A stretch of DNA of 39,310 nucleotides from Gammaproteobacteria bacterium UBA7376 (GTDB lineage: Bacteria; Pseudomonadota; Gammaproteobacteria; Pseudomonadales; Azotimanducaceae). Positions 23,033 to 31,538 of the stretch are shown piece after piece. The first letter of the stretch is position 1. The number at the start of each line of letters is the position of its first letter. The position numbers were made by a program, and so were the translations under genes. The DNA is taken from NCBI GenBank assembly GCA_002470275.1, contig DKNY01000003.1:25456-64765 (forward strand), given 5' to 3'. The notes under the pieces were generated by a model that did no database searches, had not been told where the DNA came from, and saw only the letters and a program-made list of their open reading frames with translations.

Positions 23033-23956
23033 CTAGATCGCCAGCTCTTCGCCGGTCAGTAGCCGATAGGCTTCTAGATATCGCGCCAGGCTAAGCTCAA
23101 TCACTTCGTCTGGCAGAGCCGGGCCGGGTGACGATTTATCCCACTGGCCCTCAGCCACTACCGTCTCTAAGTAATTGCGAACAATCTGCTTGTCGAAACT
23201 ATTTTGCTCGCGTCCAGGTTCCCATTCTTCTGCCGGCCAAAAGCGCGAGCTATCCGGTGTAAATATCTCGTCGATCAAGATCGGTTCTGGCTGTCCTTCC
23301 AGCTGCCCGAATTCAAACTTCGTGTCAGCGAGGATAATGCCCCGCTCCGCCGCATAGTCCCGGGCACTGGCGTAAAGCAACAGCGTCTTTTCGCCGAGCC
23401 AGTTCATAAGGTCCTCACCCACGATATCCGCACCTTGTGCCGCGCTTATGTTTTCATCGTGTCCATCATCCGCCTTGGTGGATGGTGTAAAAAGAGGCTG
23501 CGCCAGGCGATCGCTGTTGCGCAGGCCAGCAGGGAGCTGTATCCCGCAGACGGAACCACTGACCTGATAATCCTTCCAGCCGCTGCCCGTGATATACCCC
23601 CGAGCGATACATTCAATGGGGACCACCTGGGTCTTTCGGCAAAGCATAATTCTGCCCGCCAGAGCCGAATATTCAGCCTCACTCAGTCCAGGCACATCGC
23701 GAATATCGGTACTGATCAGGTGATGGCTAATCTCGTCAGAAAAATGGTCAAACCAGAATTTTGAGATCTGGGTTAGGATAATTCCCCTCCCGGGCAGACC
23801 GTTTTGCATGACCACATCAAAGGCAGACACCCGATCCGTGGCAATAATCAGCAAGGCATCGGTGCCATCCGCCAGCTGAACATCATAAAGGTCACGTACC
23901 TTACCGGAACGCCGGTTAGGTAAGCTCAAAGCCGTATCAAGCAGTGCCTGGGTCAT
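23033..23956 (-). CDS. purC: Phosphoribosylaminoimidazole-succinocarboxamide synthase
   Basis: SAICAR synthase joins aspartate to CAIR in purine biosynthesis. The N-terminus NRRSGKVRDLYDV is the ATP-binding start. TDRVSAFDVVMQNGLPGRG, VPIECIARGYITGSGWKDY and ILADTKFEFG are diagnostic, as is LIDEIFTPDSSRFW near the C-terminus. At 307 residues it is the long form, found in many gammaproteobacteria and yeast, rather than the 240-residue E. coli form. The ATG at 23956 follows AAGAGGA at a workable distance. An in-frame TTG at 23980 is less likely. It is followed 5 bp later by the unknown 118-aa gene, so purine synthesis and the carboxylase set may share a transcript. Confidence 0.96.
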   Translation of the reverse strand: MTQALLDTALSLPNRRSGKVRDLYDVQLADGTDALLIIATDRVSAFDVVMQNGLPGRGIILTQISKFWFDHFSDEISHHLISTDIRDVPGLSEAEYSALAGRIMLCRKTQVVPIECIARGYITGSGWKDYQVSGSVCGIQLPAGLRNSDRLAQPLFTPSTKADDGHDENISAAQGADIVGEDLMNWLGEKTLLLYASARDYAAERGIILADTKFEFGQLEGQPEPILIDEIFTPDSSRFWPAEEWEPGREQNSFDKQIVRNYLETVVAEGQWDKSSPGPALPDEVIELSLARYLEAYRLLTGEELAI

Positions 23957-23991
23957 CGATATCCATCCTCTTAATCTCAAGTCCCTCTAGT

Positions 23992-24756
23992 TTAAGCCGA
24001 GCTTCCGCCGTCGGCCATGTAGCTAGAGCCTGTTATAAAGCTGGCGTCGTCACTGGCAAGGAACAGCATCACCGACGCGACATCTTCGGGCTGCCCGTAC
24101 CGCTGCAGGGGAATGTTCGCCGTCATTAGTGCTTGTGCCCGCTGGGGGTCATCTGGATTCATCCCCTGTTCAAGAGACCGCATCATCCGTGTTTCCGTTT
24201 GGCTCGGGTTGACGGTGTTCACGCGAATGCCGTCCCCGGCGAGCTCGCGGGCAGCCGACCTCATGAGGCCCATAACCGCGTGTTTACTGGTGACATACGG
24301 AGCCAGCCTAGCAGCGCCCTTCACGCCAACAATGCTAGAGGTGATGACAACGCTACCCCCTTTACGCCGCCGCATGGCGGGAATCACCGCCTGCAATCCG
24401 AGAAAGGGCCCCTTGATGTTTACCGCTAAAACTTGATCCAGACGAGCTACGTCATAGTGCTCAATGGTCTCTGTGTCTCCCAGGATACCCGCATTGGCGA
24501 GCAGAATATCCACGCCTCCGTAGCGTTGTTCGGCAACCTCCACCATCCGTCTATTATCTTCGACGCTGGCCACATCAGCCACCGTATAGCTGAGTCGATT
24601 GCTGCCGATGCCCTCGCAGACCTCAATTAATGCCTCTTCATCAATATCCACGAGCAAGACCTCGGCCCCCTCGGCAATAAATCGCCTGGCCGCAGCGATA
24701 CCGATTCCCCCTGCACCGCCCGTGATGATGGCCACCTTAGCGTCGAGCCGACTCAT
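23992..24756 (-). CDS. SDR family NAD(P)-dependent oxidoreductase
   Basis: A 254-residue classical short-chain dehydrogenase. The cofactor motif is ITGGAGGIGIAAARRF, and VLLVDIDEE carries an aspartate typical of NAD preference. NAG occurs at LLANAGILGD. Catalytic Ser, Tyr and Lys are in VVITSSIVGVKG and APYVTSKHAVMG. The C-terminus SFITGSSYMADGGSSA is the standard SDR ending. Its substrate cannot be assigned. It lies between the Cys/Met PLP enzyme gene (68 bp upstream) and purC (35 bp downstream) in the same minus-strand run, and may belong to the acyl-CoA or a secondary-alcohol pathway. Confidence 0.88.
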   Translation of the reverse strand: MSRLDAKVAIITGGAGGIGIAAARRFIAEGAEVLLVDIDEEALIEVCEGIGSNRLSYTVADVASVEDNRRMVEVAEQRYGGVDILLANAGILGDTETIEHYDVARLDQVLAVNIKGPFLGLQAVIPAMRRRKGGSVVITSSIVGVKGAARLAPYVTSKHAVMGLMRSAARELAGDGIRVNTVNPSQTETRMMRSLEQGMNPDDPQRAQALMTANIPLQRYGQPEDVASVMLFLASDDASFITGSSYMADGGSSA

Positions 24757-24824
24757 GGTTCTAAATCCCGCACTGTGCCTCTCTCTTTAACAGTAGCCCT
24801 ATTACGGGGGGCATTTATTTTCAG

Positions 24825-26057
24825 TCAGGACCAGGGAGACATCGCGTCAGTCAGATCACCGATCAGATCCTCTGGTTCCTCGATCCCTGAGGATATGCGA
24901 ATCAGATTATCGTCGATGCCCATGCTCGCCCGCCTTTCCGCCCCCATCTCGCTATAAATCGTATGGGCAACGGGAATCGCCAGGGTACGATTATCCCCCA
25001 AGTTACTGGAGCTGACGATAATATTCAGCTTATTGAGAAATGCCCAAATATCCACGGCGCTGTCTAGCTCAAAGCTGAAGAGGCCGCCAAAGTGACGAAA
25101 CAGTCGGCTGGCACGCTCATGCTGGGGGTGATTATCCAGTCCAGGATAGTAAACCCGCCTGATTGCAGAATGCGCCTGTAAAAAACGGCACATCGCACCT
25201 GCGTTGTCGCTTTGACGCGTTAGCCGAAGCGCTAGGGTTTCTGACCCTAGGGCGATTTGATGGGCCGCATCGGGACTCAAGCTGGCGCCAAAATCTCGCA
25301 ACCCTTTTTTTCTGATCTGAGTCAGACCCCATCGCTCGGTGTCTGGTCCACGATATTGCTCGTCGATGTTGGGAAAGTGACGCCAGTCGAAATGACCGGT
25401 ATCGGTGATCGCACCACCCAACGCCGCGCCATGCCCGCCAATATACTTGGTAAGACTGTTAATAATGAGGCTGGCACCCACGTCCTTGGGCTGAAACAGA
25501 TAGGGGGAGGTCATGGTGTTATCTACAGCGTAGAGCAGGCCCCGCTCAGCACAGAGTTCCCCAATCGCGTCCAGGTCAGCAACTTGAGTCCGCGGGTTGG
25601 CAATGGTTTCGACAAAGACAAGCTTCGTTGAAGGGTTTATCGCTTCGCGCACGGCATCCACTGATGTCGCATCCACAAAGCTCACTCCGATCCCATTGCG
25701 ACCGAAGCTGTTAAAGAGACTATTGGTATTACCAAACAGGTAGGCACTGGACACCATGTGATCCCCAGAGCGCAGCAGGGTGAAGATCAACGAGCCAATG
25801 GCCGCCATACCGGTGGCGAAGCAGATGCTTTCGCGACTGCTTTCCATCCTGGTTATTTTCTTCTCCAGTGCCCCAACGGTTGGATTGACCTGTCGGCCGT
25901 AGCTATAGCCCGACTGTCGACCCTGAAATACGGCGGCCAGATCGCGCGCATCTTCGTACCCATAGGCCACGCTGTGGTGAACTGGCTTATGGAGGGACCC
26001 ATGTTCGATCAAATCGCTCCGATCTCCATGAACGATCTTTGTGGTAAATCCTTTCAA
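24825..26057 (-). CDS. Cys/Met metabolism PLP enzyme (cystathionine gamma-synthase family)
   Basis: The enzyme belongs to the fold-type I gamma-family that includes cystathionine gamma-synthase, O-acetylhomoserine sulfhydrylase and gamma/beta-lyases. YSYGRQVNPTVGALEKKI and the phosphate-binding CFATGMAAIGSL are typical. The PLP aspartate is in YAVDNTMTSPYLF, and the Schiff-base lysine is in INSLTKYIGGHG. IRISSGIEEPEDLIGDL closes the protein. The frame is open from a TTG at 26117. The TTG at 26057 gives MKGFTTKIVHGDR, the usual family start, and has AAAGGAAG five bases upstream. From there it has 410 residues. The exact reaction cannot be chosen by eye. Confidence 0.88.
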   Translation of the reverse strand: MKGFTTKIVHGDRSDLIEHGSLHKPVHHSVAYGYEDARDLAAVFQGRQSGYSYGRQVNPTVGALEKKITRMESSRESICFATGMAAIGSLIFTLLRSGDHMVSSAYLFGNTNSLFNSFGRNGIGVSFVDATSVDAVREAINPSTKLVFVETIANPRTQVADLDAIGELCAERGLLYAVDNTMTSPYLFQPKDVGASLIINSLTKYIGGHGAALGGAITDTGHFDWRHFPNIDEQYRGPDTERWGLTQIRKKGLRDFGASLSPDAAHQIALGSETLALRLTRQSDNAGAMCRFLQAHSAIRRVYYPGLDNHPQHERASRLFRHFGGLFSFELDSAVDIWAFLNKLNIIVSSSNLGDNRTLAIPVAHTIYSEMGAERRASMGIDDNLIRISSGIEEPEDLIGDLTDAMSPWS

Positions 26058-26062
26058 TGGCT

Positions 26063-26067
26063 TCCTT
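26063..26067 (-). promoter_or_regulatory. Ribosome binding site supporting the TTG start at 26057
   Basis: AAGGA on the minus strand lies five bases before TTG 26057, the position where family similarity begins. No comparable site precedes the longer frame at 26117. Confidence 0.5.
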
Positions 26068-26135
26068 TCCAGCCGCCTCCCGCCCGACTTCGGTCCAATG
26101 ACGTTAAGCTGGCCCAATGATAGGTGATAACCGGG

Positions 26136-27896
26136 TTATGTTAGCACCTCTGAAACGCTGCCATTGCTCAGCATGTCACCAATTTGAGCAAAAGAAGACA
26201 CCGGCCCAAAAAGATAGCCCTGGGCCTTATTACACCCGCGACCCCGCAAATACTTGGCCTGCACCTCCCGCTCTACCCCTTCCGCAATCAACTCCAAGTT
26301 TAGCCCCCTGGCCATGGCAATAATTGCATCGACTAGGGTGACACTATCCGTGCTGTCCGAAATTTCTGCGATAAAGGAGCGGTCAATTTTCAGTGAATCT
26401 ATGGGCAATTCCTGTAAGTAGGCCAGAGATGAGTACCCCTTACCAAAGTCGTCTATCGCTATTTTGACGCCGGCAGCCCTAAGCTCCTGTAATCGCGACA
26501 GCAGGGTTTCCGTCCTTTCCACCATTGCCTGCTCAGTCAGTTCGAGACGGATATCGCTCATGGCGAGGCCTAAGCGGGCGGCATGTTGTTGATGCCAGCC
26601 AGCAAATTTTTCATCGGCGAACTGAGCGGCAGAGGCATTCATAGAGAGGAACAATTGGTGGCCCTGGTCACGCCACTCGGCGAGGTCCTGCAGCGCCTTG
26701 CGCTGTAGCAAGAAGTCGACCTCCGCCGTTAGACCCGCAACTTCCGCCAGCGCTAGGAAGGACTTTGGCTGCAGCAGCCCCAAGCGTTCATGCTCCCAGC
26801 GAGCCAGTGCCTCGACGCCCATGATCTTTCCGTCATCTAGATTCACGATGGCCTGGTAGTAGACGCTCAGGCGCTCCCCGAGCACAGCCTTTCGCAATTC
26901 TTGCTCCAGCTGCAGCTGAGCGAACCGCCCTTGATTCATTTTAGGGTCAAAATACTGATAGCTCGCCCTACCCCGAGCCTTCACGTGATACATGGCGATA
27001 TCTGCGGATTCGATAAGCCCGTCTGCGGTACCTGAGTGATCCGGGTATCTCGCCACTCCGATGCTGGTTTGGATAGATAGTTCTACGCCTGCAATCAACA
27101 CGGGCTCGGACAAGGCACCTAAAATGCGCGCGCACATCCGATCACCGGCCAGGTCATCCACCGCCTGCGGCATGAGCAGCGCAAATTCGTCACCACCGAA
27201 GCGGGCCAAGAGATCCTGATCGCCCAGTAATTGGCTCAGGCGCTCAGCCACCTGTCGCAGCATTTCATCGCCCACCGCGTGACCCAGGGCGTCGTTGATG
27301 GATTTGAAACGATCCAGATCGAAGAACAGCAGCACGAACTGGCTCTGGGCTTGGCAGGCCGCGCTCACGGCGGCCTCGAGACGAGAGACGAACAAATTGC
27401 GATTAGGCAGGCCCGTTAGGGAATCGTGGGTGAGCTCATGCCTTAGAGCTTGTTCCCTCTGATGCTCTGCGGAGACGTCCTTCAAGAGGAGAATGCCGGG
27501 TTTATTCCCCTGCAGGCCGGTATCGCGAATGCCCATCACCTCATACCAACGCATTATAGAAATCCGATCCTCTACTGCGGAGAGGGAAAAAGAAGTCACC
27601 CGCGCGGTGTCGGGCTCAGATGTCTCCTTCGCACCCAGGCGGTCCAGATAGGCCTTCAGTGGCGCCTGGCTCTCGCGGTCTACGGCCTCCGTGAGAGACT
27701 GTCCAACCTCTATCGGGAAAGCGCCTTGAACGTATTGAACAAGATTGTCTTGATCAACCAACAGGATCACATCCGCAACGCTTGCAACCAATTTGCCAAA
27801 AAGTCCCTCGTTCAGTAGCGAAGCGCCACTCAGACGCGAGTAGGCGTCGATCAGCGCTAGGGCATTCGATGTCGTTGAATCCGAATGATCGGTCAT
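26136..27896 (-). CDS. PAS-GGDEF-EAL cyclic-di-GMP signalling protein
   Basis: A 586-residue cytoplasmic sensor with a PAS-like N-terminus (about 25-145), GGDEF domain (about 155-315) and EAL domain (about 335-580). The cyclase signature ARFGGDEFAL is intact. The product-inhibition I-site RxxD reads GDQD, so feedback control is probably lost. EAL catalytic residues are present: GVEALARWEH, LELTEQ, IDDFGKGYSSLAYL, ELIAEGVE and KAQGYLFGP. Phosphodiesterase activity is therefore likely, and cyclase activity possible. There are no membrane helices. The ATG at 27896 overlaps the stop of the Nudix gene (ATGA), which chooses it over an upstream frame extension. Confidence 0.93.
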   Translation of the reverse strand: MTDHSDSTTSNALALIDAYSRLSGASLLNEGLFGKLVASVADVILLVDQDNLVQYVQGAFPIEVGQSLTEAVDRESQAPLKAYLDRLGAKETSEPDTARVTSFSLSAVEDRISIMRWYEVMGIRDTGLQGNKPGILLLKDVSAEHQREQALRHELTHDSLTGLPNRNLFVSRLEAAVSAACQAQSQFVLLFFDLDRFKSINDALGHAVGDEMLRQVAERLSQLLGDQDLLARFGGDEFALLMPQAVDDLAGDRMCARILGALSEPVLIAGVELSIQTSIGVARYPDHSGTADGLIESADIAMYHVKARGRASYQYFDPKMNQGRFAQLQLEQELRKAVLGERLSVYYQAIVNLDDGKIMGVEALARWEHERLGLLQPKSFLALAEVAGLTAEVDFLLQRKALQDLAEWRDQGHQLFLSMNASAAQFADEKFAGWHQQHAARLGLAMSDIRLELTEQAMVERTETLLSRLQELRAAGVKIAIDDFGKGYSSLAYLQELPIDSLKIDRSFIAEISDSTDSVTLVDAIIAMARGLNLELIAEGVEREVQAKYLRGRGCNKAQGYLFGPVSSFAQIGDMLSNGSVSEVLT

Positions 27897-28489
27897 TGGG
27901 AGGCGTCCGAGGCACCCTGAAGATTCGGTAACGACCACAGTGAGAAGACCCGCGCCAAGGCCGAGAGGGCCAGCGCATGCCTCAGCTCTCCGGAGGCGAT
28001 GGCCCTCCGAATGTCATCCGCGCTCATAAACTCCACGTCGATGGCTTCTCCCGCACCCAGGTTCTGCGCCGAAGCGGGCGCGACATCACTGGCAAGCCAG
28101 TGGTGACAAAGGTGATTGTGAAAGGCTGGGTTCGGTTCTACGGCGCCCAGATAATCCCAGCGCGCCGCGCGATACCCTGTCTCCTCCAGGAGCTCCCGCT
28201 CCGCTGCCTGCCTGGATGTCTCCCCCGCATCCACCATCCCGCCAGGGGTCTCCAGCGTGGTATAGCCGACGCCAAATCGAAACTGTCTAATCATGAGCGA
28301 CCTGCCGTCCGCATCTAGGGCAACCACGTTCACCCAATCAACCGATTCAAGCACCAAACGCTCGAAGACCTGCTCATTGCGCGGGTTACGCAGTGTATCG
28401 ATGCGCTTTTCAAACAGCATAAACCCTGCCTCTTCATAGCGAGAGGCCAGCAGCTGCCAGTCCAGTTTTTTGTTCTGCCGTCCCTTCAT
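27893..28489 (-). CDS. Nudix hydrolase, ADP-ribose pyrophosphatase-like
   Basis: A 198-residue Nudix protein with a complete Nudix box running from GGMVDAGETSRQ to RELLEETGY (about residues 83-106). The preceding VNVVALDADGRSLMIRQFRFG and PGG are typical of ADP-ribose or sugar-nucleotide pyrophosphatases. It would hydrolyse a nucleoside diphosphate linked to another group, using Mg2+ held by the box glutamates. The C-terminal helix (SADDIRRAIASGELRHALAL) also fits the ADPRase group. It lies 18 bp downstream of a second Nudix gene, and its stop overlaps the GGDEF-EAL start, so all three are likely co-translated. Confidence 0.9.
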   Translation of the reverse strand: MKGRQNKKLDWQLLASRYEEAGFMLFEKRIDTLRNPRNEQVFERLVLESVDWVNVVALDADGRSLMIRQFRFGVGYTTLETPGGMVDAGETSRQAAERELLEETGYRAARWDYLGAVEPNPAFHNHLCHHWLASDVAPASAQNLGAGEAIDVEFMSADDIRRAIASGELRHALALSALARVFSLWSLPNLQGASDASQ

Positions 28490-28507
28490 GCTTGCATCTC
28501 TCTCCGG

Positions 28508-29263
28508 TTATCTAAAGGGCTGCATGCCTTGGCGGCCCAGAGCAGGCGTCCAAGATTTTACGTGCTGCTCTCCAGCAACATCGCCCAGTGCCTGCTCGAC
28601 CGAGGGAAAGTCAGCCAACACTTCCAGTGATCTGAGGGTAGGATCGATCATGCGCCATTGGCCACTGCGATAGCGTTCTAACGCGCGACCCGGGGCAATC
28701 CATTGTCCCGATATCGTCTCATCAGTGTCCGCCATAGCCGCCTGGCCTTCGGGTAAGGCCGCTAAAAAAAATCGGGTGTCGAAGCGCCTGGGCACCGATG
28801 GCGGCGTCAGCCAATGACTAAAGTAGACAATGCGATCAGCGGCGATGGTCAAACCGAACTGCTGGAGCAGTGCAGACCACTCTACCTCGCCAGCCAGCAA
28901 TGCTGGGCGAGCAGCCAACACCGCCTGCCTAGCCTCTTGGGAAAGAGTGATTGAATGATCGACGTTTCGCGCGAGGAGCACCCCGCACTCTTCGAAACAC
29001 TCTCGTGCTACGGCGACCCAATAGCGCACACCACCAGCAGAAATGCCAAGACGTTGACTGGCCACGGCATCCGTAATATCTGGGCACAGCTCCGGCTGCC
29101 AGTCGTCGGCGTCTAGCTTGCCGCCCGGAAACACGTGTAAATCAGGGAAGTCGCCTGCGCCAGGTCGTTTCACCATAAACACTTCCGGACTGCCGTCCTG
29201 GCCGGCACGCAGGATCATGACCGTGGCCGCTAATCGAATATTGTCTCGCTGTAATGGTTCCAA
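28508..29263 (-). CDS. Nudix hydrolase, NUDT19/NUDT8-like
   Basis: A 251-residue Nudix protein of the divergent NUDT7/8/19 type. It begins RLAATVMILRAGQDG with VFMVKRPG. The Nudix box is split by an insertion: VFPGGKLDADDW is followed about 30 residues later by the helix VAVARECFEECGVLL. FSHWLTPPSVPRRFDTRFFLA is the family signature after the box. Eukaryotic relatives cleave CoA or acyl-CoA, so a CoA-ester substrate is an attractive guess beside the acyl-CoA genes but is not shown. Translation starts at TTG 29263, with GGAG six bases upstream. The gene lies 41 bp after the osmolyte permease gene. Confidence 0.87.
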   Translation of the reverse strand: MEPLQRDNIRLAATVMILRAGQDGSPEVFMVKRPGAGDFPDLHVFPGGKLDADDWQPELCPDITDAVASQRLGISAGGVRYWVAVARECFEECGVLLARNVDHSITLSQEARQAVLAARPALLAGEVEWSALLQQFGLTIAADRIVYFSHWLTPPSVPRRFDTRFFLAALPEGQAAMADTDETISGQWIAPGRALERYRSGQWRMIDPTLRSLEVLADFPSVEQALGDVAGEQHVKSWTPALGRQGMQPFR

Positions 29264-29304
29264 TTGAATCTCCGATTGGGCCCGCCGTGCAGAGCATTAC
29301 CGCC

Positions 29305-30807
29305 CTAGGTGGGTGGCGAAAGCCTTCGCTCCAGCGCCTCAAAGATAAATTCCACCAGAATCGCCAACAGCGCTGCGGGTATCGCGCCGCGCAGGATCAT
29401 ATCTGTGTCGTTGAGCGATAAGCCAACGACAATAGGCTCTCCCAAACCTCCTGCGCCGATAAAGGCGGCTAAGGTGGCGGTCCCGATACTTATTACTGCT
29501 GCGGTGCGAATGCCTGCAAAAATCGCGGGCATGGCCAAGGGTAGCCGGATACAGCGTAGTTGCTGCCAGGGCGTCAAACCCAGCGCCCGAGAGACCCGCA
29601 CCAGCGTCGGATCTGTCCCCGCCAAGGCGGTCACGGCGTTCCGCACAATGGGCAAAAGCGAATACAAAAATAGGGCCACGATGGCCGGAATGATCCCGAT
29701 GCCAAAAACGGGAATCATCAGCGCCAACAGAGCAAGTGAAGGGACGGTCTGCATGAGCCCACAGCTATAAACCACTGCATTTGCCATCTGCGGTCGACGA
29801 TAAACGCTGAGGCTCAGGGCCATGCCCACGGCGATGGCGGCGACCAGAGCTACGAACGTGAGCTGAAGATGGCGGAGGAAATGCTGCCAAAGCGCCCATT
29901 TCCAGGCGTTATCCTCTCTCGGTCCATCATTCGCTGTGGGTAACACCTGGCGCTGCGTCAGAAACTCTCTCGCAGCTTCTTGGAAGCTAAGCCCTTCCAC
30001 GGTCACTCTGGCATTCAGGGCCTGCATCTGCTGCTCGGTCAATGACCCAGCCAGCACGCCCAGGGCAGCCTCTAGCTGGGGCTGCATTTCCGCTCGCACC
30101 AAGGGTGCAGCTCGATAGGCCGGGAAATATCCCAGGTTATCTTCAAGGGTTCGCAGGCGATAACGTAAGAGCTCCCCGTCGGTGCTGTAAGCATCGGTAA
30201 CGTCAATCGCACCCTCTGCGATGGCTTGGTAGGCCAGTCCATGTTCGATGCCGGTTACGCTGCGATCAAGACCATAGCGCCGTGCCATGCCCTGCCATCC
30301 ATCATCGCGCTCCAAAAATTCATGGCTAAAGGCCATCCGACCCTCACCATAGGCTGTGAGATCACCAATGGATCGAAGGTTAAATTCATCTGCCACCGCC
30401 TCACGCACGGCAATGGCATAGGTGTTGTTAAAGCCAAACTCAGGGAGCAGCACCAGGCCCTCGGACACCAGGCGTTGATTTAACTGGGCGCGACCTGGAT
30501 TGCCCTGCATGGCCAAAATCGCCTGGCTCAGGGTCCCCGTGTACTCCACGTAGAGATCAATTTCCCCCGAGCGCAACGCCTCGTAGCAAATCAGCGTGCC
30601 ACCTAATCCGAATTTTCGTTTCACCTGATAACCCTGGGCCTCCAGAGTCTGAGCCACGATTTCGCCAAGTAGGTAGCTTTCTGAAAAATTCTTTGACGCG
30701 ATAACAAACGGACGCTGGGCTTCGGACTGGGCTGCCGGTGCGGCCAGGCAGATCCAGCAGCTGGCCCAAACAACAAGGCCGAGGGCGCTCCTAAGCGCTA
30801 TGCTCAT
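29305..30807 (-). CDS. Osmolyte ABC importer: fused substrate-binding protein and permease
   Basis: A 500-residue fusion. After a signal segment (ALGLVVWASCWICLAAPAAQS), residues 33-295 form an OpuAC/OpuCC-type binding protein (FVIASKNFSESYLLGEIVAQ, YVEYTGTLSQ, VTDAYSTDGEL). Residues 305-500 form the permease, with about six helices, the EAA-like loop RVSRALGLTPWQQLRCIRLP and AFIGAGGLGEP. This is the glycine betaine/choline/carnitine uptake class. In many OpuC-type fusions the permease comes first; here the binding domain is N-terminal. It overlaps the ATPase gene by 4 bp (ATGA). The ligand could be betaine, choline or another quaternary amine. Confidence 0.92.
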   Translation of the reverse strand: MSIALRSALGLVVWASCWICLAAPAAQSEAQRPFVIASKNFSESYLLGEIVAQTLEAQGYQVKRKFGLGGTLICYEALRSGEIDLYVEYTGTLSQAILAMQGNPGRAQLNQRLVSEGLVLLPEFGFNNTYAIAVREAVADEFNLRSIGDLTAYGEGRMAFSHEFLERDDGWQGMARRYGLDRSVTGIEHGLAYQAIAEGAIDVTDAYSTDGELLRYRLRTLEDNLGYFPAYRAAPLVRAEMQPQLEAALGVLAGSLTEQQMQALNARVTVEGLSFQEAAREFLTQRQVLPTANDGPREDNAWKWALWQHFLRHLQLTFVALVAAIAVGMALSLSVYRRPQMANAVVYSCGLMQTVPSLALLALMIPVFGIGIIPAIVALFLYSLLPIVRNAVTALAGTDPTLVRVSRALGLTPWQQLRCIRLPLAMPAIFAGIRTAAVISIGTATLAAFIGAGGLGEPIVVGLSLNDTDMILRGAIPAALLAILVEFIFEALERRLSPPT

Positions 30808-31538
30808 AGCTGACTCTCGATCAGCGTTTCGACAAAGGGTGTCGCAGGATGCGATAGCACATGCTCAGGCGTCCCAAACTGCGCCACCTGTCCAGCATCT
30901 AGGATCACAAGAAACCGGGCGAGCCGACGCGCCTCGCGCAGATCGTGGGTCACCAACAGGGTACTTACTGCCTTACGTTGCTGAACCTGCTCAAACTGTT
31001 GATACAGGCCCAGGCGGGTGACCGGGTCAACGGCCGAGAAAGGTTCGTCCAGCAGCAACAGTTGGGGATTCAGCATGAGTGCCCGACACAGGCCTATGCG
31101 CTGTTGCTGACCGCCAGAGAGCTGCCTCGGCAGACGGTCCGCCACGTCTCGCGGCAATTCCATATCGTCAAGCAGCTCGTCGCAGCGCTGGTCCATGGCC
31201 TGTTCAGACCACCCGTTCAGTCGCGCCACCAGAGTCACGTTCTGCTTGGCCGTCAGGTGTGGGAATAGGCCCGCCCCCTGAACCGCATAGCCGATTCGCT
31301 GTCGAAAAGCTTCAAGCTGAGTGGTGGGCACTGTCTCCCCAAACACCCGGATTTCGCCACCATCCGGACGCTCGAGGCCGTTTACCATCTGCAGCAGCGT
31401 CGTCTTGCCGCTGCCGCTGGTGCCCACAATCGCTGACGTTACCCCAGCAGGGAAGCTGACCGAGAGATTGGTAAAAACCCCCAGCGAACCGTAGGCCTTG
31501 CTTAAGCCTCGGATTGATATCGAGTGCGCCTCAGACAT
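30804..31538 (-). CDS. Osmolyte ABC importer ATP-binding protein
   Basis: A 244-residue ABC ATPase with Walker A GTSGSGKTTLLQMVNGL, Q-loop VQGAGLFPHLT, signature LSGGQQQRIGLCRAL, Walker B LLLLDEPFSAVD and switch histidine in LLVTHDLREA. The LEAFRQRIGYAVQ context and the fused permease next door place it in the OpuCA/ProV-type osmolyte importers. It ends right after the ATPase core and lacks the C-terminal CBS domains that sense ionic strength in OpuA/OpuC, so osmotic gating must differ. Its start overlaps the sbcB stop by one base (TGATG), and its stop overlaps the next start (ATGA). Confidence 0.92.
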   Translation of the reverse strand: MSEAHSISIRGLSKAYGSLGVFTNLSVSFPAGVTSAIVGTSGSGKTTLLQMVNGLERPDGGEIRVFGETVPTTQLEAFRQRIGYAVQGAGLFPHLTAKQNVTLVARLNGWSEQAMDQRCDELLDDMELPRDVADRLPRQLSGGQQQRIGLCRALMLNPQLLLLDEPFSAVDPVTRLGLYQQFEQVQQRKAVSTLLVTHDLREARRLARFLVILDAGQVAQFGTPEHVLSHPATPFVETLIESQL

